Assembly (NCBI RefSeq): GCF_003034995.1 | Contig: NZ_PZKF01000002.1 | Span: 1-64,000, forward strand | Direction: 5' to 3' | Length of the DNA: 64,000 nucleotides | Origin: Phaeovulum veldkampii DSM 11550 | GTDB lineage: Bacteria; Pseudomonadota; Alphaproteobacteria; Rhodobacterales; Rhodobacteraceae | Shown: in pieces, positions 1 through 8,919 of the stretch | How positions within the stretch are numbered: position 1 is the stretch's first letter | Layout: each line of letters begins with the position of its first letter | The notes under the pieces: model-generated | What the model saw: the letters and a program-made list of their open reading frames with translations, nothing else | What the model was told of the DNA's origin: nothing | Databases searched by the model: none | Made by a program: the position numbers and the translations under genes

Positions 1-1
1 G

Positions 2-2560
2 CTTGATGCCGCGCTGCAGCGCCTGCGCTGGCCTCTGGGCTTGACGCGGGCTGGGATGGTGGCCGAGCGGGCGTTGCGCGCCTTCTGGCCCGGCTTCACG
101 GCGCTGGGCCTGTTGGTTGCGGCGCTCGGCTTTGGCGCGCTGGATCTGGCGCCTGCGGCGGGGCGGTTGTGGCTGGTGCTGGCCGCCGGGCTGATTGTTC
201 TGGGCCTGCTGGCGCGTGGGGCGCTGCGGTTTCGCTGGCCCGACCGCGCCGAGGCTGTGGCGCGGCTGGATGCGACGCTGCCGGGCCGCCCGCTGACCGC
301 GCTGGGTGACGGGATTGCGCTTGGTGGCAACGATGCCGCCGCGCGCGGGCTGTGGCAGGCGCATCTGGTGCGGATGGCGGCGCGGCTGGCAGGCGTGCGC
401 CCGGTGCCCCCCGATCCGCAGCTTGCCGCGCGCGACCCGTTTGCCCTGCGGCTGGTGGCGTTGACAGCGCTGACGATGGCGCTGCTGTTCGGGGCACCGA
501 CCCGTGTGGTCGAGGCGCTGCGCACCGGCACCGGCCCCGCCGCCGCTGCCGCCGCTGGCCCGACATGGGAGGGCTGGGCCGAACCCCCGCGCTACACCGG
601 GCGGCCTGGGCTCTACCTCAACACGCTGGGCAGCGATGCGCTGACGTTGCCCGCGGGCACCCGGCTTTCGTTTCGCCTGTATGGTGCGCCGGGAGTTCTG
701 GACGTTCAGGAAAGCGTTTCGGCAGGTGCGGCCCCGCTGCCCGCGCCACCGCCCGAGGGCGAGGTGCAAAGCCTTGATCTGGAGGCGGTGCGGTCGGGCA
801 CTGTGGCAATCACCGGCCCCGGCGGGCGCAGCTTTGAGCTGACGATCCTGCCGGACGCCACCCCTGCGGTCGAGGTTCTGGGCAGCGCCGAACGGCGCGC
901 CGATGGCCGCCTGTCACAGCCCTTTCGCGCGCGCGATGATTACGCGGTGACCGCGGGCCGTGCCACGATCACACTCGATCTGGGGGCGGTTGACCGGCGC
1001 TTTGGCCTTGGCCCGCCGCCCGAAGCGCGCGAGGCGCTGGTGTTCGACCTGCCCTTGCCGATCACTGGCAGTCGCGCCGATTTTACCGAGGTGCTGGCCG
1101 AGGATGCTGCGCGCCACCCCTGGGCCAACCTGCCGGTGCGACTGAACCTGAGCGTCGAAGATGGCCGTGGCCAGATCGGGGTCAGCGCGCCTGTGACGAT
1201 GGAGTTGCCGGGGCGGCGGTTTTTTGACCCGCTCGCTGCCGCGCTGATCGAGATGCGGCGCGATCTGCTGTGGTCGCGCGAAAATGCGCCGCGCGTGGCC
1301 GAACTGTTGAAAGCTGTCAGCCACCGCCCCGAGGGCTTTGTGCGGGCCGAGCGCGTCTATCTGATGTTGCGCGTGGCGATCCGGCGGTTGGATGCGGCGC
1401 TGGCCACCGGGCCGCTGGACCCTGCGCTGCGCGACGAACTGGCCGAGGCGCTGTGGGAAATGGCCGAACTGCTGGAAGATGGCGGGCTGTCGGATGCGCT
1501 GGCAGCAATGCGGCAGGCGCAAGAACGCCTGTCCGAGGCCATCCGCAACGGCGCCTCGCCCGATGAGATCGCCAAGCTGATGGAGGATTTGAAGGCTGCG
1601 ACCGACAACTACATCCGCCAGTTGGCCGAACGCGGCGAACAGGCCGACCCCGCCGAGCGGTTCATCGAAAACCAGCAGGGCCAGCAGATTACCGGCGACC
1701 AGATCCAGCAGATGATGGATGAGATCGAGCGGCTTATGCAGGAAGGCCGGATGGCCGAGGCGCAGGAGCTGCTCGATCAATTGGCGCGAATGATGGAAAA
1801 CCTGCGGGTCACGCAGGGGCAGGATGGCGAGGGGATGCAGGGCCCCGGCGGTCAGGCCATGCGCGATCTGGCCGACACGCTGCGGCGTCAACAGGGCCTG
1901 TCAGACGAGGCGTTCCGACAGTTGCAGGAGGGGACGGGTCAGGGGCAGGGTCAGCCCGGCGAACCCGCGCCGGGACAGGGACAGAACGGGCAGGGCCCGT
2001 CTGGCCAAGGTCAATCGGGCCAAGGTCAATCGGGCCAGGGGCAGGGAGACCAAGGCAATCTGGCGCAGCGCCAGCGTGACCTGCGCGAAGACCTGGGGCG
2101 CCAACAGGGCCTGATGCCCGGCACCGGCAGCGAGGCGGGTGATCAGGCCCGTCAGCGGCTGGACGAGGCAGGGCGGGCGATGGAGCGGGCCGAGGAGGCG
2201 CTGCGCCAAGGCGACAACGGCACTGCGCTGGACCAGCAGGCCGATGCAATCGAGGCCCTGCGCGAGGGGATGCGGTCTCTGGGCGAGGCGCTGGCCGAAC
2301 AGCAGGGCGGTGCCGCCGGGCAGGGTGCGGCTCGTCCGGGGCAGGGCGAGGGGCAGGCCGGGCGTGAAATGCCGCGCGACCCCTTGGGCCGCACCGCGGG
2401 CGAGGGCGGCCGGATCGGTACCGATGAGACCCTTTTGCAGGGCGAAGATGTCTATCGCCGCGCGCGCGATCTGCTGGACGAGATCCGCCGTCGTTCGGGC
2501 GAGCGGTTGCGCCCCGAGGATGAACTGGACTATCTGCGCCGCCTGCTGGAGCGGTTCTGA
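2..2560 (+). CDS. TIGR02302/DUF4175 family envelope protein, 5' partial
   Basis: Large membrane-anchored protein of the alphaproteobacterial TIGR02302 (DUF4175) family, whose biochemical role is not established. The frame is open to base 2, so the true start lies before the window; a TTG at 41 is the first start-like codon inside it, and 839 residues follow. Counting from there, hydrophobic segments lie at about residues 18-36, 42-60 and 132-151, followed by a long soluble part that is probably periplasmic. Residues around 500-610 are helical and Gln/Glu-rich, and about 630-690 form a low-complexity Gly-Gln linker. It ends at 2560, convergent with the zinc-ribbon gene. The family assignment rests on overall architecture and the characteristic N-terminal and Gln-rich regions. 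Function is unknown. Confidence 0.85.
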   Translation, partial: LDAALQRLRWPLGLTRAGMVAERALRAFWPGFTALGLLVAALGFGALDLAPAAGRLWLVLAAGLIVLGLLARGALRFRWPDRAEAVARLDATLPGRPLTALGDGIALGGNDAAARGLWQAHLVRMAARLAGVRPVPPDPQLAARDPFALRLVALTALTMALLFGAPTRVVEALRTGTGPAAAAAAGPTWEGWAEPPRYTGRPGLYLNTLGSDALTLPAGTRLSFRLYGAPGVLDVQESVSAGAAPLPAPPPEGEVQSLDLEAVRSGTVAITGPGGRSFELTILPDATPAVEVLGSAERRADGRLSQPFRARDDYAVTAGRATITLDLGAVDRRFGLGPPPEAREALVFDLPLPITGSRADFTEVLAEDAARHPWANLPVRLNLSVEDGRGQIGVSAPVTMELPGRRFFDPLAAALIEMRRDLLWSRENAPRVAELLKAVSHRPEGFVRAERVYLMLRVAIRRLDAALATGPLDPALRDELAEALWEMAELLEDGGLSDALAAMRQAQERLSEAIRNGASPDEIAKLMEDLKAATDNYIRQLAERGEQADPAERFIENQQGQQITGDQIQQMMDEIERLMQEGRMAEAQELLDQLARMMENLRVTQGQDGEGMQGPGGQAMRDLADTLRRQQGLSDEAFRQLQEGTGQGQGQPGEPAPGQGQNGQGPSGQGQSGQGQSGQGQGDQGNLAQRQRDLREDLGRQQGLMPGTGSEAGDQARQRLDEAGRAMERAEEALRQGDNGTALDQQADAIEALREGMRSLGEALAEQQGGAAGQGAARPGQGEGQAGREMPRDPLGRTAGEGGRIGTDETLLQGEDVYRRARDLLDEIRRRSGERLRPEDELDYLRRLLERF
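2003..2032 (+). repeat. Two perfect 15-bp tandem copies in a Gly/Gln/Ser coding stretch
   Basis: The unit ggccaaggtcaatcg occurs at 2003-2017 and again at 2018-2032, with a diverged third copy following. It keeps the reading frame and encodes repeated Gly-Gln-Gly-Gln-Ser. Five-codon units like this can expand or contract by slippage without frameshift. Confidence 0.8.
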
Positions 2561-2603
2561 CGGTGCGGCGTGGGGCGTGTGGGGCGCACCGCCCTGCCAA
2601 GTG

Positions 2604-3563
2604 TCAGTCCTGGGTTTTCGCCTCGATCAGGGCGGTCAGCCCGCGTAACTGGTCATCCAGCCAGCCGCGGCCCTGATCCACCGCGCCGACATAGGCCGCA
2701 AGCGCGGGGGCTGCGGTGGGCACGGCGGTGCCGATCTGTTGGGCCGAGATGTAGAGCCACATCGCCGCCGCAGCCAGCAATAGCGTGATCCCAAAGCCCA
2801 GCCGGAACCCGGCGCGCCGTCGGGCCAGGGCTTCGGGCGCATCGCGCGCTGCCGGTTCATCCGACCGTTCGGAACTGGCCCGCAGGGTCGAATTGATCTG
2901 CTCCACATCAGGCAGAAGACCGCGGCGCCCTGTTGCGGCTTCCGGCTCCGGTTCCGGGGCAGACAGGTCGGCCCAGCCGCTTTGCGCGGGTGTCGGTTGC
3001 GACGGCGGCTCTGGCGCCGCTGCTTCGGTTTGTGCTGCAACGGGTTGATGGGGCGGGGTGGCCACAGGCTGCGCAGCGGCCAGCCCCAGGTCGGTTTGGG
3101 TTTCCAAAACCGCCGCCTCGGCGCGTCGGGCGCTGGCCTCGCGCTCGGCCTCTTCGCGCAGCACTGCCATCACGTTTTCATCAAGGTTTCGGCGCACCCG
3201 CTCCGGCGCGGGGGGCGGCGGGGTGACGGGTTCGTCCTCTGCCGCGGTTGGCAAAGGCGCTTCAGGGGCCAGATCACGCTGGGCGGGTTGGTCGAGTGTG
3301 GGGGCATCTGCCCGGTCTTGCAGCCCTATCGCCTTATCCAAGACCGCTGCCTCGGGGGATGCATCGAGGGTCCTGCGCGCCGTATCCGCGGCCTCTGGCG
3401 GTGTGTCGGCGGCCGGTGCTGCGGCATGGGCGGCCAAGGCCGCCGCACCGGGCTGGAACCACGAATGGCCGCAGCCGGAACATTGAACGTCGCGACCGTT
3501 TTCGGGGATGACGCTGTCATCCACTTCGTATTGCGCAGCGCAATTCGGGCAAATCAGACGCAT
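2604..3563 (-). CDS. Zinc-ribbon (MJ0042-type) single-pass membrane protein
   Basis: 319-residue protein. The N-terminal 37 residues carry a finger of the form CPNC-x20-CSGC, typical of the MJ0042/zinc_ribbon family. A long acidic, Ala/Pro-rich middle region is probably disordered. One hydrophobic segment near the C-terminus (about residues 255-275) is followed by a short extracytoplasmic tail. The layout suggests a cytoplasmic zinc ribbon tethered to the inner membrane. It is divergent from ftsE, with 141 bases between the starts. The family is often seen near ftsEX in Rhodobacterales (from memory). No enzymatic motif is visible and the role is unknown. Confidence 0.85.
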   Translation of the reverse strand: MRLICPNCAAQYEVDDSVIPENGRDVQCSGCGHSWFQPGAAALAAHAAAPAADTPPEAADTARRTLDASPEAAVLDKAIGLQDRADAPTLDQPAQRDLAPEAPLPTAAEDEPVTPPPPAPERVRRNLDENVMAVLREEAEREASARRAEAAVLETQTDLGLAAAQPVATPPHQPVAAQTEAAAPEPPSQPTPAQSGWADLSAPEPEPEAATGRRGLLPDVEQINSTLRASSERSDEPAARDAPEALARRRAGFRLGFGITLLLAAAAMWLYISAQQIGTAVPTAAPALAAYVGAVDQGRGWLDDQLRGLTALIEAKTQD

Positions 3564-3704
3564 CCCACCTCACACTTGCCATGCCGTCATGCCGATCTGG
3601 CATTTGCTCTGCGCATGTTGTAGCAAGCGCGCGACCATTGTCCAAGCCTTTGCAGGCATTGGCATGCCATGCGGCGGAACGCGGATCGCAGAGGGAGGCG
3701 CGCG

Positions 3705-4376
3705 GTGATCGAGCTGAGATCGGTGGCCATGAGCTATGGCGGAACCGAACTTCTGTCGGACATGACGCTAAAGCTGATGGCGGGGTCGTTTCATTTCCTG
3801 ACCGGCCCGTCGGGTGCGGGCAAGACGACGTTTCTGAAACTGTGCTACGCCGAACTGATGCCCTCGGGCGGGCAGTTGAACCTGTTCGGGCAGGATGTGC
3901 GCGATCTGGGCCGCGACGATATCGCGATGCTGCGCCGAAGGGTCGGCGTGGTGCATCAGGATTGTCAGTTTCTGGACCATCTGCCGCTGCTGGAAAACGT
4001 GGCGTTGCCGCTTTCTGTGGCCGGCCGGGCGGTTGACCCGCAGGAATTGAAGGATTTGCTGGGCTGGGTCGGGTTGGCGGGGCAGGCCCGTGCCTTGCCG
4101 CCGCAACTGTCGGGCGGCGAACGGCAGCGCGCCGCGCTGGCGCGTGCCGTGATCCTGTCGCCGGATATTCTTTTGGCCGACGAGCCGACCGGCAACCTCG
4201 ATTGGGAGATGTCGTTGCGCCTTCTGACGCTGCTGGTGGAGTTGAACCGGATGGGCAAGACGGTGGTGATTGCAACGCATGACCTGAACCTGATCCGCGC
4301 CGCCAAGGCGCAGGTGCCCGCCCGTGTGCTGCGCATCCAGAACCGGCGGCTGCATCTTGCGGGGGCCGACCTGTGA
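3705..4376 (+). CDS. ftsE: Cell division ATP-binding protein FtsE
   Basis: 223-residue ABC ATPase that partners FtsX in the divisome, where the complex controls peptidoglycan hydrolases at the septum. It shows a Walker A (GPSGAGKTT, about residues 37-45), the signature LSGGERQR, Walker B ending in LADEPTGNLD, and the switch histidine (ATHD). The GTG at 3705 was chosen because gagggagg lies just upstream and the protein then begins MIELRSV, the normal FtsE N-terminus. The stop overlaps the ftsX start (GTGA), so the two are translationally coupled. Confidence 0.97.
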   Translation: MIELRSVAMSYGGTELLSDMTLKLMAGSFHFLTGPSGAGKTTFLKLCYAELMPSGGQLNLFGQDVRDLGRDDIAMLRRRVGVVHQDCQFLDHLPLLENVALPLSVAGRAVDPQELKDLLGWVGLAGQARALPPQLSGGERQRAALARAVILSPDILLADEPTGNLDWEMSLRLLTLLVELNRMGKTVVIATHDLNLIRAAKAQVPARVLRIQNRRLHLAGADL

Positions 4377-5272
4377 GGCGCTTGCTGGGCCTTTTGCCGC
4401 AGGCAGAGCCGCGCGGCGCCGACCGGGTTGTGCCGCCCACCGGCTTTACCGCGCGGCTGACGCTGCTGACGGCGGCGGCGATGGCGTTTCTGGCGGTGTT
4501 CGCGCTGGCGCTGTCGCTGGCGTCGGGGCGGCTGGCCGACCGTTGGGCCGAGGCGCTGGCGCGCTCGGCCACGATCCGCATTTCTGCCCCGGCGGAACAG
4601 ATGGCTGCGCAGACCCGCGCGGTGCTGGATATTCTGGCCGTCACCCCCGGTGTTGCCAGCGCGCGGGCGCTGGACGAGGCCGAGATGCGCAACCTGCTGT
4701 CGCCGTGGTTCGGCCCCGATCTGCCGGTCGATACGCTGCCTTTGCCGCAACTGGTCGAGGTCGTGGAAACCGCCGGGGGACTGGATGCAGAGGGTCTGCG
4801 CCTTCGGCTGGCAGCCGAGGCGCCGGGTGCGCTGTTTGACGACCATACCCGCTGGCGCCGCCCGCTGGTGGCCGCGGCGGAACGGCTGCGGCTGTTGGGC
4901 ATCTTGTCGCTGGTGCTGATCGGGGGCGCCACGGCGGCCATGATCACGCTGGCCGCGCAGGCGGCGCTGGCGGCGAATGGGCAGGTGATCCGTGTGCTGC
5001 GACTGGTGGGTGCGCGCGACGTGTTCATCGCGCGGGCCTTTGTGCGCCGCTTTACGCTGCGCGGTTTTTCCGGGGCGGTTCTGGGCACTGTTCTGGGTGT
5101 GGCGGCGGTGGCGGCCCTGCCCGATACCGATGCGGCGGGCGGGTTTCTGACCGGGCTCGGCTTTCAGGGCTGGGGCTGGCTGTGGCCGCTGGCGATCCCG
5201 CCGCTGGCGGCGGGGGTGGCGTTCGGGGCGACGCGGGCGGCTGCGTTGCGCATGTTGAAAGGGATCAGATGA
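4373..5272 (+). CDS. ftsX: Cell division protein FtsX
   Basis: 299-residue membrane partner of FtsE. A cytoplasmic N-terminus leads into a first membrane segment at about residues 30-50, then a periplasmic domain of roughly 110 residues, then three further membrane segments in the C-terminal half. This is the FtsX/permease topology. It starts with GTG inside the ftsE stop and ends in an ATGA overlap with plsC, so all three genes should share one mRNA. Confidence 0.95.
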   Translation: MRRLLGLLPQAEPRGADRVVPPTGFTARLTLLTAAAMAFLAVFALALSLASGRLADRWAEALARSATIRISAPAEQMAAQTRAVLDILAVTPGVASARALDEAEMRNLLSPWFGPDLPVDTLPLPQLVEVVETAGGLDAEGLRLRLAAEAPGALFDDHTRWRRPLVAAAERLRLLGILSLVLIGGATAAMITLAAQAALAANGQVIRVLRLVGARDVFIARAFVRRFTLRGFSGAVLGTVLGVAAVAALPDTDAAGGFLTGLGFQGWGWLWPLAIPPLAAGVAFGATRAAALRMLKGIR

Positions 5273-6027
5273 AACTCGCGCTGCAATATGCCCGGTCGGT
5301 GGTGTTCATCGGGCAGATGTATCTGGCGCTGGCGCTGTTTGCCACGCTGGGGCTGCCGATTGCACTGCTGGGCGGGCGCCGGGGCACGCTGGCGGTGATG
5401 CACGGCTATTGCCGCTGGGTGATGTGGACGGCGGGCTGGATGGTCGGCCTGCGCTGCGAGACACGCGGCACCCCGCCCACCGGCGACGTGCTGGTGGCTG
5501 CCAAGCATCAGTCTTTCCTTGATATTCTGATGATCTTTGCCGCCGTGCCACGCGGTCGCTACATCATGAAGAAAGAGTTGAAATACACACCATTCATCGG
5601 CTGGTATGCCTACCTCTCGGGCTGCATTCCGGTGGACCGCGGCAAGAAAGGTGCCGCGATTCGCGCGATGTTGCAGGCGGTTATGGCCGACAAGGCCGGC
5701 GGGCAACTGATCATCTTTGCGCAAGGCACGCGCGTGGCGCCAGGGGTTCACGCGCCCTACAAGGTCGGTGCCGGCGTCCTTTATAACGAGATGCAGGTGG
5801 ATTGCGTTCCTGTGGCGGTGAATGTCGGCGTGTTCTGGCCTCGCCGCGGAATGTTGCGCAAACCGGGGGTGGCGGTGGTGGAATTCCTGCCCACCATCCC
5901 GGCCGGGATCGACACACGCAGCTTCATGGAGCGGCTGGAAGAGGATATCGAGGTCGCCTCGGACCGGCTGATGATCGACGCGGGCTTTGACGTGCGAAAC
6001 CCGCGTCTGCCCAAGGGCAATGCCTAA
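5269..6027 (+). CDS. plsC: 1-acyl-sn-glycerol-3-phosphate acyltransferase (PlsC family)
   Basis: 252-residue membrane acyltransferase predicted to make phosphatidic acid from lysophosphatidic acid in phospholipid synthesis. The hydrophobic N-terminus is followed by the catalytic HX4D motif (KHQSFLD, about residues 80-86) and the substrate motif FAQGTR, where most PlsC proteins have FPEGTR. The ATG at 5269 overlaps the ftsX stop (ATGA). The 3' end overlaps the end of accA by four bases on the other strand. The Glu to Gln change in the third motif is unusual for the wider family but may be normal in this lineage. Confidence 0.9.
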   Translation: MKLALQYARSVVFIGQMYLALALFATLGLPIALLGGRRGTLAVMHGYCRWVMWTAGWMVGLRCETRGTPPTGDVLVAAKHQSFLDILMIFAAVPRGRYIMKKELKYTPFIGWYAYLSGCIPVDRGKKGAAIRAMLQAVMADKAGGQLIIFAQGTRVAPGVHAPYKVGAGVLYNEMQVDCVPVAVNVGVFWPRRGMLRKPGVAVVEFLPTIPAGIDTRSFMERLEEDIEVASDRLMIDAGFDVRNPRLPKGNA

Positions 6028-6983
6028 GCGGCCAGCCCCTTCGCGCCCATTTTCAAATACTTCTGCCGCCGGTCGCGGATCAGGTCGGCGGGCTGTTTGC
6101 CAGACAGTTGTTTCAACAGCGTGGCGATTTCGGCACCCACGGCCGCGATCGCCGTATCGGCGCCCCTCTGCGCGCCGCCCGTCGGCTCGGGGATGATGCG
6201 GTCGATCACGCCCAGTTTCAGCAGGTCTTGCGCGGTCAGGCGCAACGCCTCGGCGGCCTCGCGCATCTTTTCGGCATCCTTCCACAGGATCGAGGCGCAG
6301 CCCTCGGGCGAGATCACCGAATAGACCGAATGTTCCAGCATCGCCACGCGGTTGGCCGTGGCAAAGGCCACCGCTCCGCCCGATCCGCCCTCGCCGATGA
6401 TCACCGAAATCAGCGGCACGCCGATTTCAAGGCATTTCTGGGTGCTGCGCGCGATCGCCTCGGCCTGCCCGCGTTCTTCGGCGCCCTTGCCGGGGTAGGC
6501 GCCGGGTGTGTCCACAAGGGTGATCACCGGCAGGCCAAAACGGTCGGCCATGTCCATCAGGCGGATCGCCTTGCGATAGCCCTCGGGGCGGGCCATGCCA
6601 AAGTTGCGCTCGATCCGGGTTTTGGTGTCGTTGCCCTTTTCATGGCCGATCACCACCACGGGGGCGTCGTTCAGCCGCGCCAGACCGCCCATGATCGCGT
6701 GGTCATCGGCAAAGTTCCGGTCCCCCGCCAAGGGGGTATAGTCGGTGAACAGCGCCTCGATGTAATCCTTGCAGTGCGGCCGGTCGGGGTGGCGTGCGAC
6801 CTGGCATTTGCGCCAGGGTGACAGATCCTTGTAAAGATCGCGCAGCAGGTCGGCTGCCTTCTTGTCCAGCGCGGCGGCCTCTTTTTCCACATCCATACCG
6901 GCGTTCTTGCGGGCAAGGGCGCGCAGCTCCTCGGCCTTGCCTTCGATTTCGGCCAGCGGCTTTTCGAATTCGAGATAGGTCAT
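6024..6983 (-). CDS. accA: Acetyl-CoA carboxylase carboxyltransferase subunit alpha
   Basis: 319-residue AccA, which with AccD moves the carboxyl group from carboxybiotin to acetyl-CoA at the first step of fatty acid synthesis. Visible landmarks are the N-terminal helical region starting [10 protein letters not shown], the crotonase-like core with [10 protein letters not shown], and the GEGGSGGA oxyanion-hole segment. The length matches the family. The ATG at 6983 is preferred over the GTG one codon upstream. It is monocistronic and convergent with plsC. Confidence 0.97.
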   Translation of the reverse strand: MTYLEFEKPLAEIEGKAEELRALARKNAGMDVEKEAAALDKKAADLLRDLYKDLSPWRKCQVARHPDRPHCKDYIEALFTDYTPLAGDRNFADDHAIMGGLARLNDAPVVVIGHEKGNDTKTRIERNFGMARPEGYRKAIRLMDMADRFGLPVITLVDTPGAYPGKGAEERGQAEAIARSTQKCLEIGVPLISVIIGEGGSGGAVAFATANRVAMLEHSVYSVISPEGCASILWKDAEKMREAAEALRLTAQDLLKLGVIDRIIPEPTGGAQRGADTAIAAVGAEIATLLKQLSGKQPADLIRDRRQKYLKMGAKGLAA

Positions 6984-7096
6984 CACTGCACCCCGGTTGC
7001 GGAACCCCGACTATATGCCGGGGCGCCGCGCCAATTGCAACCGAGCGTATGCCCCGCAACGGGTTGCGCGATGCCGCAACTGGCGCGCGCCTGGCG

Positions 7097-7519
7097 TCAG
7101 TTCACATCCGCAAGCTGCAACAGCTTTGCAAATTGCTCTGGCGACAGGATCGCGCGCCAGTGATCGACGCAATCCGAGCGCATCATGATCAGCGCGGTTT
7201 CATTCGCCCCGATCTTGTCTGCCAGTTCCTGACGCTCGGCGACCGGCGAGCCAGTCGCGATCGCCGCCTGCATGTCCGCGCGCAAGGCCACGGTTTCGGC
7301 CTCCAGTGCCTCGCGCCGCGCGGGCATCGTGCCGACCCAGTCCTTGAGGGCGGCGCGCTGGCTGTCGGTCAACCCCAGCGCGTCAGCGTTCTTCGCCAAG
7401 ACGCCGGTCAGGGCAATCACCGGGGTCGAAAGGCCGGTGGGAACCGGGGCTGCCTGCTGCGCCAGCGCGGCAAAGGGAAGAAAAGCGGCAAGAATGCCGG
7501 AGAGGAGGTATCGTTTCAT
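7097..7519 (-). CDS. Small periplasmic CpxP/Spy-like (LTxxQ) protein
   Basis: 140-residue protein with a clear signal peptide (about residues 1-20, ending ALAQ). The mature part is helical and contains two LTxxQ-like motifs, LGLTDSQR near residue 50 and LSPEQF near the C-terminus, as in the CpxP/Spy/heavy-metal-resistance group of periplasmic chaperone-like proteins. It lies upstream of accA on the same strand, separated by about 110 bases. The family call is moderate because sequence conservation in this group is low. The specific role is unknown. Confidence 0.6.
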   Translation of the reverse strand: MKRYLLSGILAAFLPFAALAQQAAPVPTGLSTPVIALTGVLAKNADALGLTDSQRAALKDWVGTMPARREALEAETVALRADMQAAIATGSPVAERQELADKIGANETALIMMRSDCVDHWRAILSPEQFAKLLQLADVN

Positions 7520-7582
7520 CGCAAGCCTTTACACAAACATGGGGTAAAAATAACATCGCCTGCCCGGATCGGCAACACAGAC

Positions 7583-7620
7583 AAAAGCACAGCGCCCCGA
7601 AGGGGCCTTCGGGGCGCTGT
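7583..7620 (-). terminator. Rho-independent terminator of mcl1
   Basis: A near-perfect hairpin with 14-bp arms (cagcgccccgaagg and its complement) spans 7589-7620. On the minus strand it is followed by a short T run (complement of 7583-7586). It lies about 80 bases beyond the mcl1 stop and between mcl1 and the next minus-strand gene. Confidence 0.8.
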
Positions 7621-7699
7621 CATGTCCCGCGGCGGCGTCACCTCCTCGTGTCGCTGCGCCACGGGTCGCGGACCTCGGCCCGCGGGTGTTTGCCGGGCC

Positions 7700-8656
7700 T
7701 CAGCCCGCGATCATCTCGGATTGCCGCACGATCACCTCGGCCTGCTTGATCGAGGCGATATCGACCAGCCGGCCCTTGTAGACGGTGGCGCCTTCGCCGC
7801 GGGCCTTGGCGGCCTCCATCGCGGCCAGGATTTCGCGCGCCTCGGCCACCGCGGCCTCGGACGGGGTAAAGACCTCGTTGGCCAGCGTCACCTGCTTGGG
7901 GTGGATCGCCCATTTGCCGACCATGCCCAGCGTGGCCGAGCGCAGCGCCTGCGCGCGGAAGCCCTCGTCATCGGAAAAGTCGCCAAACGGGCCATCGACC
8001 GGCAGCAGGCCATGGGTGCGGCAGGCCGCGACGATGGCGGCTTGCGCCCAGTGCCACGGGTCCGACCAGTACTTGGCGCCCTCGCGCAGCATGTAATAAT
8101 TTTCCTGCGTGCCGCCGATGCCGGTGGTGGCCATGCCCATGCTGGCGGCAAAGTCGGCGGCACCAAGGCTCATGGCTTGCAGGCGGGGGCTGGCGGCGGC
8201 GATTTCCTCGACATGGGCGATGCCTGCGGCGGATTCGATGATCACCTCAAGGCTGATGCGCTTTTTGCGGCCCTTTGCGGCCTCGATCGCCGTCACCAGC
8301 GCATCGACCGCGTAAACGTCGGCGGCGCAGCCCACCTTGGGGATCATGATCTGGTCGATACGCTCGCTGCCCTGTTCCAGCAGGTCCACGACATCGCGAT
8401 ACCACCACGGCGTGTCCAGCCCGTTGATCCGCACCGACAGGTATTTGCTGTTCCAGTCCACCTCGTGGCTGGCAGCGATGATATTGGCGCGGGCCTGCGC
8501 CTTGTCGTCGGGGGCGACCGAATCCTCCAGATCGAGATTGATCACATCGGCGGCGGAACTGGCCATCTTTTCAAAGATCGCCGGGCGCGAGCCGGGGCCG
8601 AACAACTGGCAGCGGTTCGGGCGGGCAGGGCTGGGCGGCTGGGTGCGGAAGCTCAT
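7700..8656 (-). CDS. mcl1: L-malyl-CoA/beta-methylmalyl-CoA lyase
   Basis: 318-residue CitE-like aldolase. In Rhodobacter this enzyme cleaves malyl-CoA and beta-methylmalyl-CoA reversibly in the ethylmalonyl-CoA pathway for acetate assimilation and the related 3-hydroxypropionate reactions. The length and ends match the Rhodobacter enzyme. Visible features are the early LFGPGSRP phosphate/CoA segment, DLEDSVAP with the metal-binding acid, the IESAAGI segment carrying the second metal-ligand Glu, and the C-terminal GKWAIHPKQV. It is a single gene ended by a strong terminator and divergent from dgcN across about 260 bases. Confidence 0.95.
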   Translation of the reverse strand: MSFRTQPPSPARPNRCQLFGPGSRPAIFEKMASSAADVINLDLEDSVAPDDKAQARANIIAASHEVDWNSKYLSVRINGLDTPWWYRDVVDLLEQGSERIDQIMIPKVGCAADVYAVDALVTAIEAAKGRKKRISLEVIIESAAGIAHVEEIAAASPRLQAMSLGAADFAASMGMATTGIGGTQENYYMLREGAKYWSDPWHWAQAAIVAACRTHGLLPVDGPFGDFSDDEGFRAQALRSATLGMVGKWAIHPKQVTLANEVFTPSEAAVAEAREILAAMEAAKARGEGATVYKGRLVDIASIKQAEVIVRQSEMIAG

Positions 8657-8831
8657 GGCGGGGCCTTTCGCAAGGATGTTTCGTGATGTGTTGCGCGGGG
8701 GATATATTGTTGCGCATGCGTTTTCAAGCGGGCTTTTGCAGGTGCAGAAACCACATGTGGGGCAACCTTTGCGCCGTCGCGGCGGGCGGCGCGCCTAATT
8801 CTTGTTCGAAGTAACGATTTTGTCACGGAAT

Positions 8832-8847
8832 CTTCGATAAATCGAAG
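8832..8847. promoter_or_regulatory. Perfect 16-bp palindrome upstream of dgcN (operator candidate)
   Basis: CTTCGAT-AA-ATCGAAG is a perfect inverted repeat with a 2-base centre, about 75 bases before the dgcN start. A further TTCGAA lies at 8805-8810, so the TTCGA element appears three times within 45 bases. This looks like a binding site for a dimeric regulator of the dgc operon, of mcl1, or of both. No regulator gene is adjacent. Confidence 0.5.
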
Positions 8848-8919
8848 CGATGCACGCCATATTCCCCATGAAATTCCTCTGCGGCGCGATATCCTGATCG
8901 CGAATGAAGGAGTTTGCCC

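Noticed and set aside
1900-2060. CRISPR-like or intergenic repeat array
   Set aside because: The repeats are in frame and encode a Gly/Gln-rich linker; no spacer structure exists.
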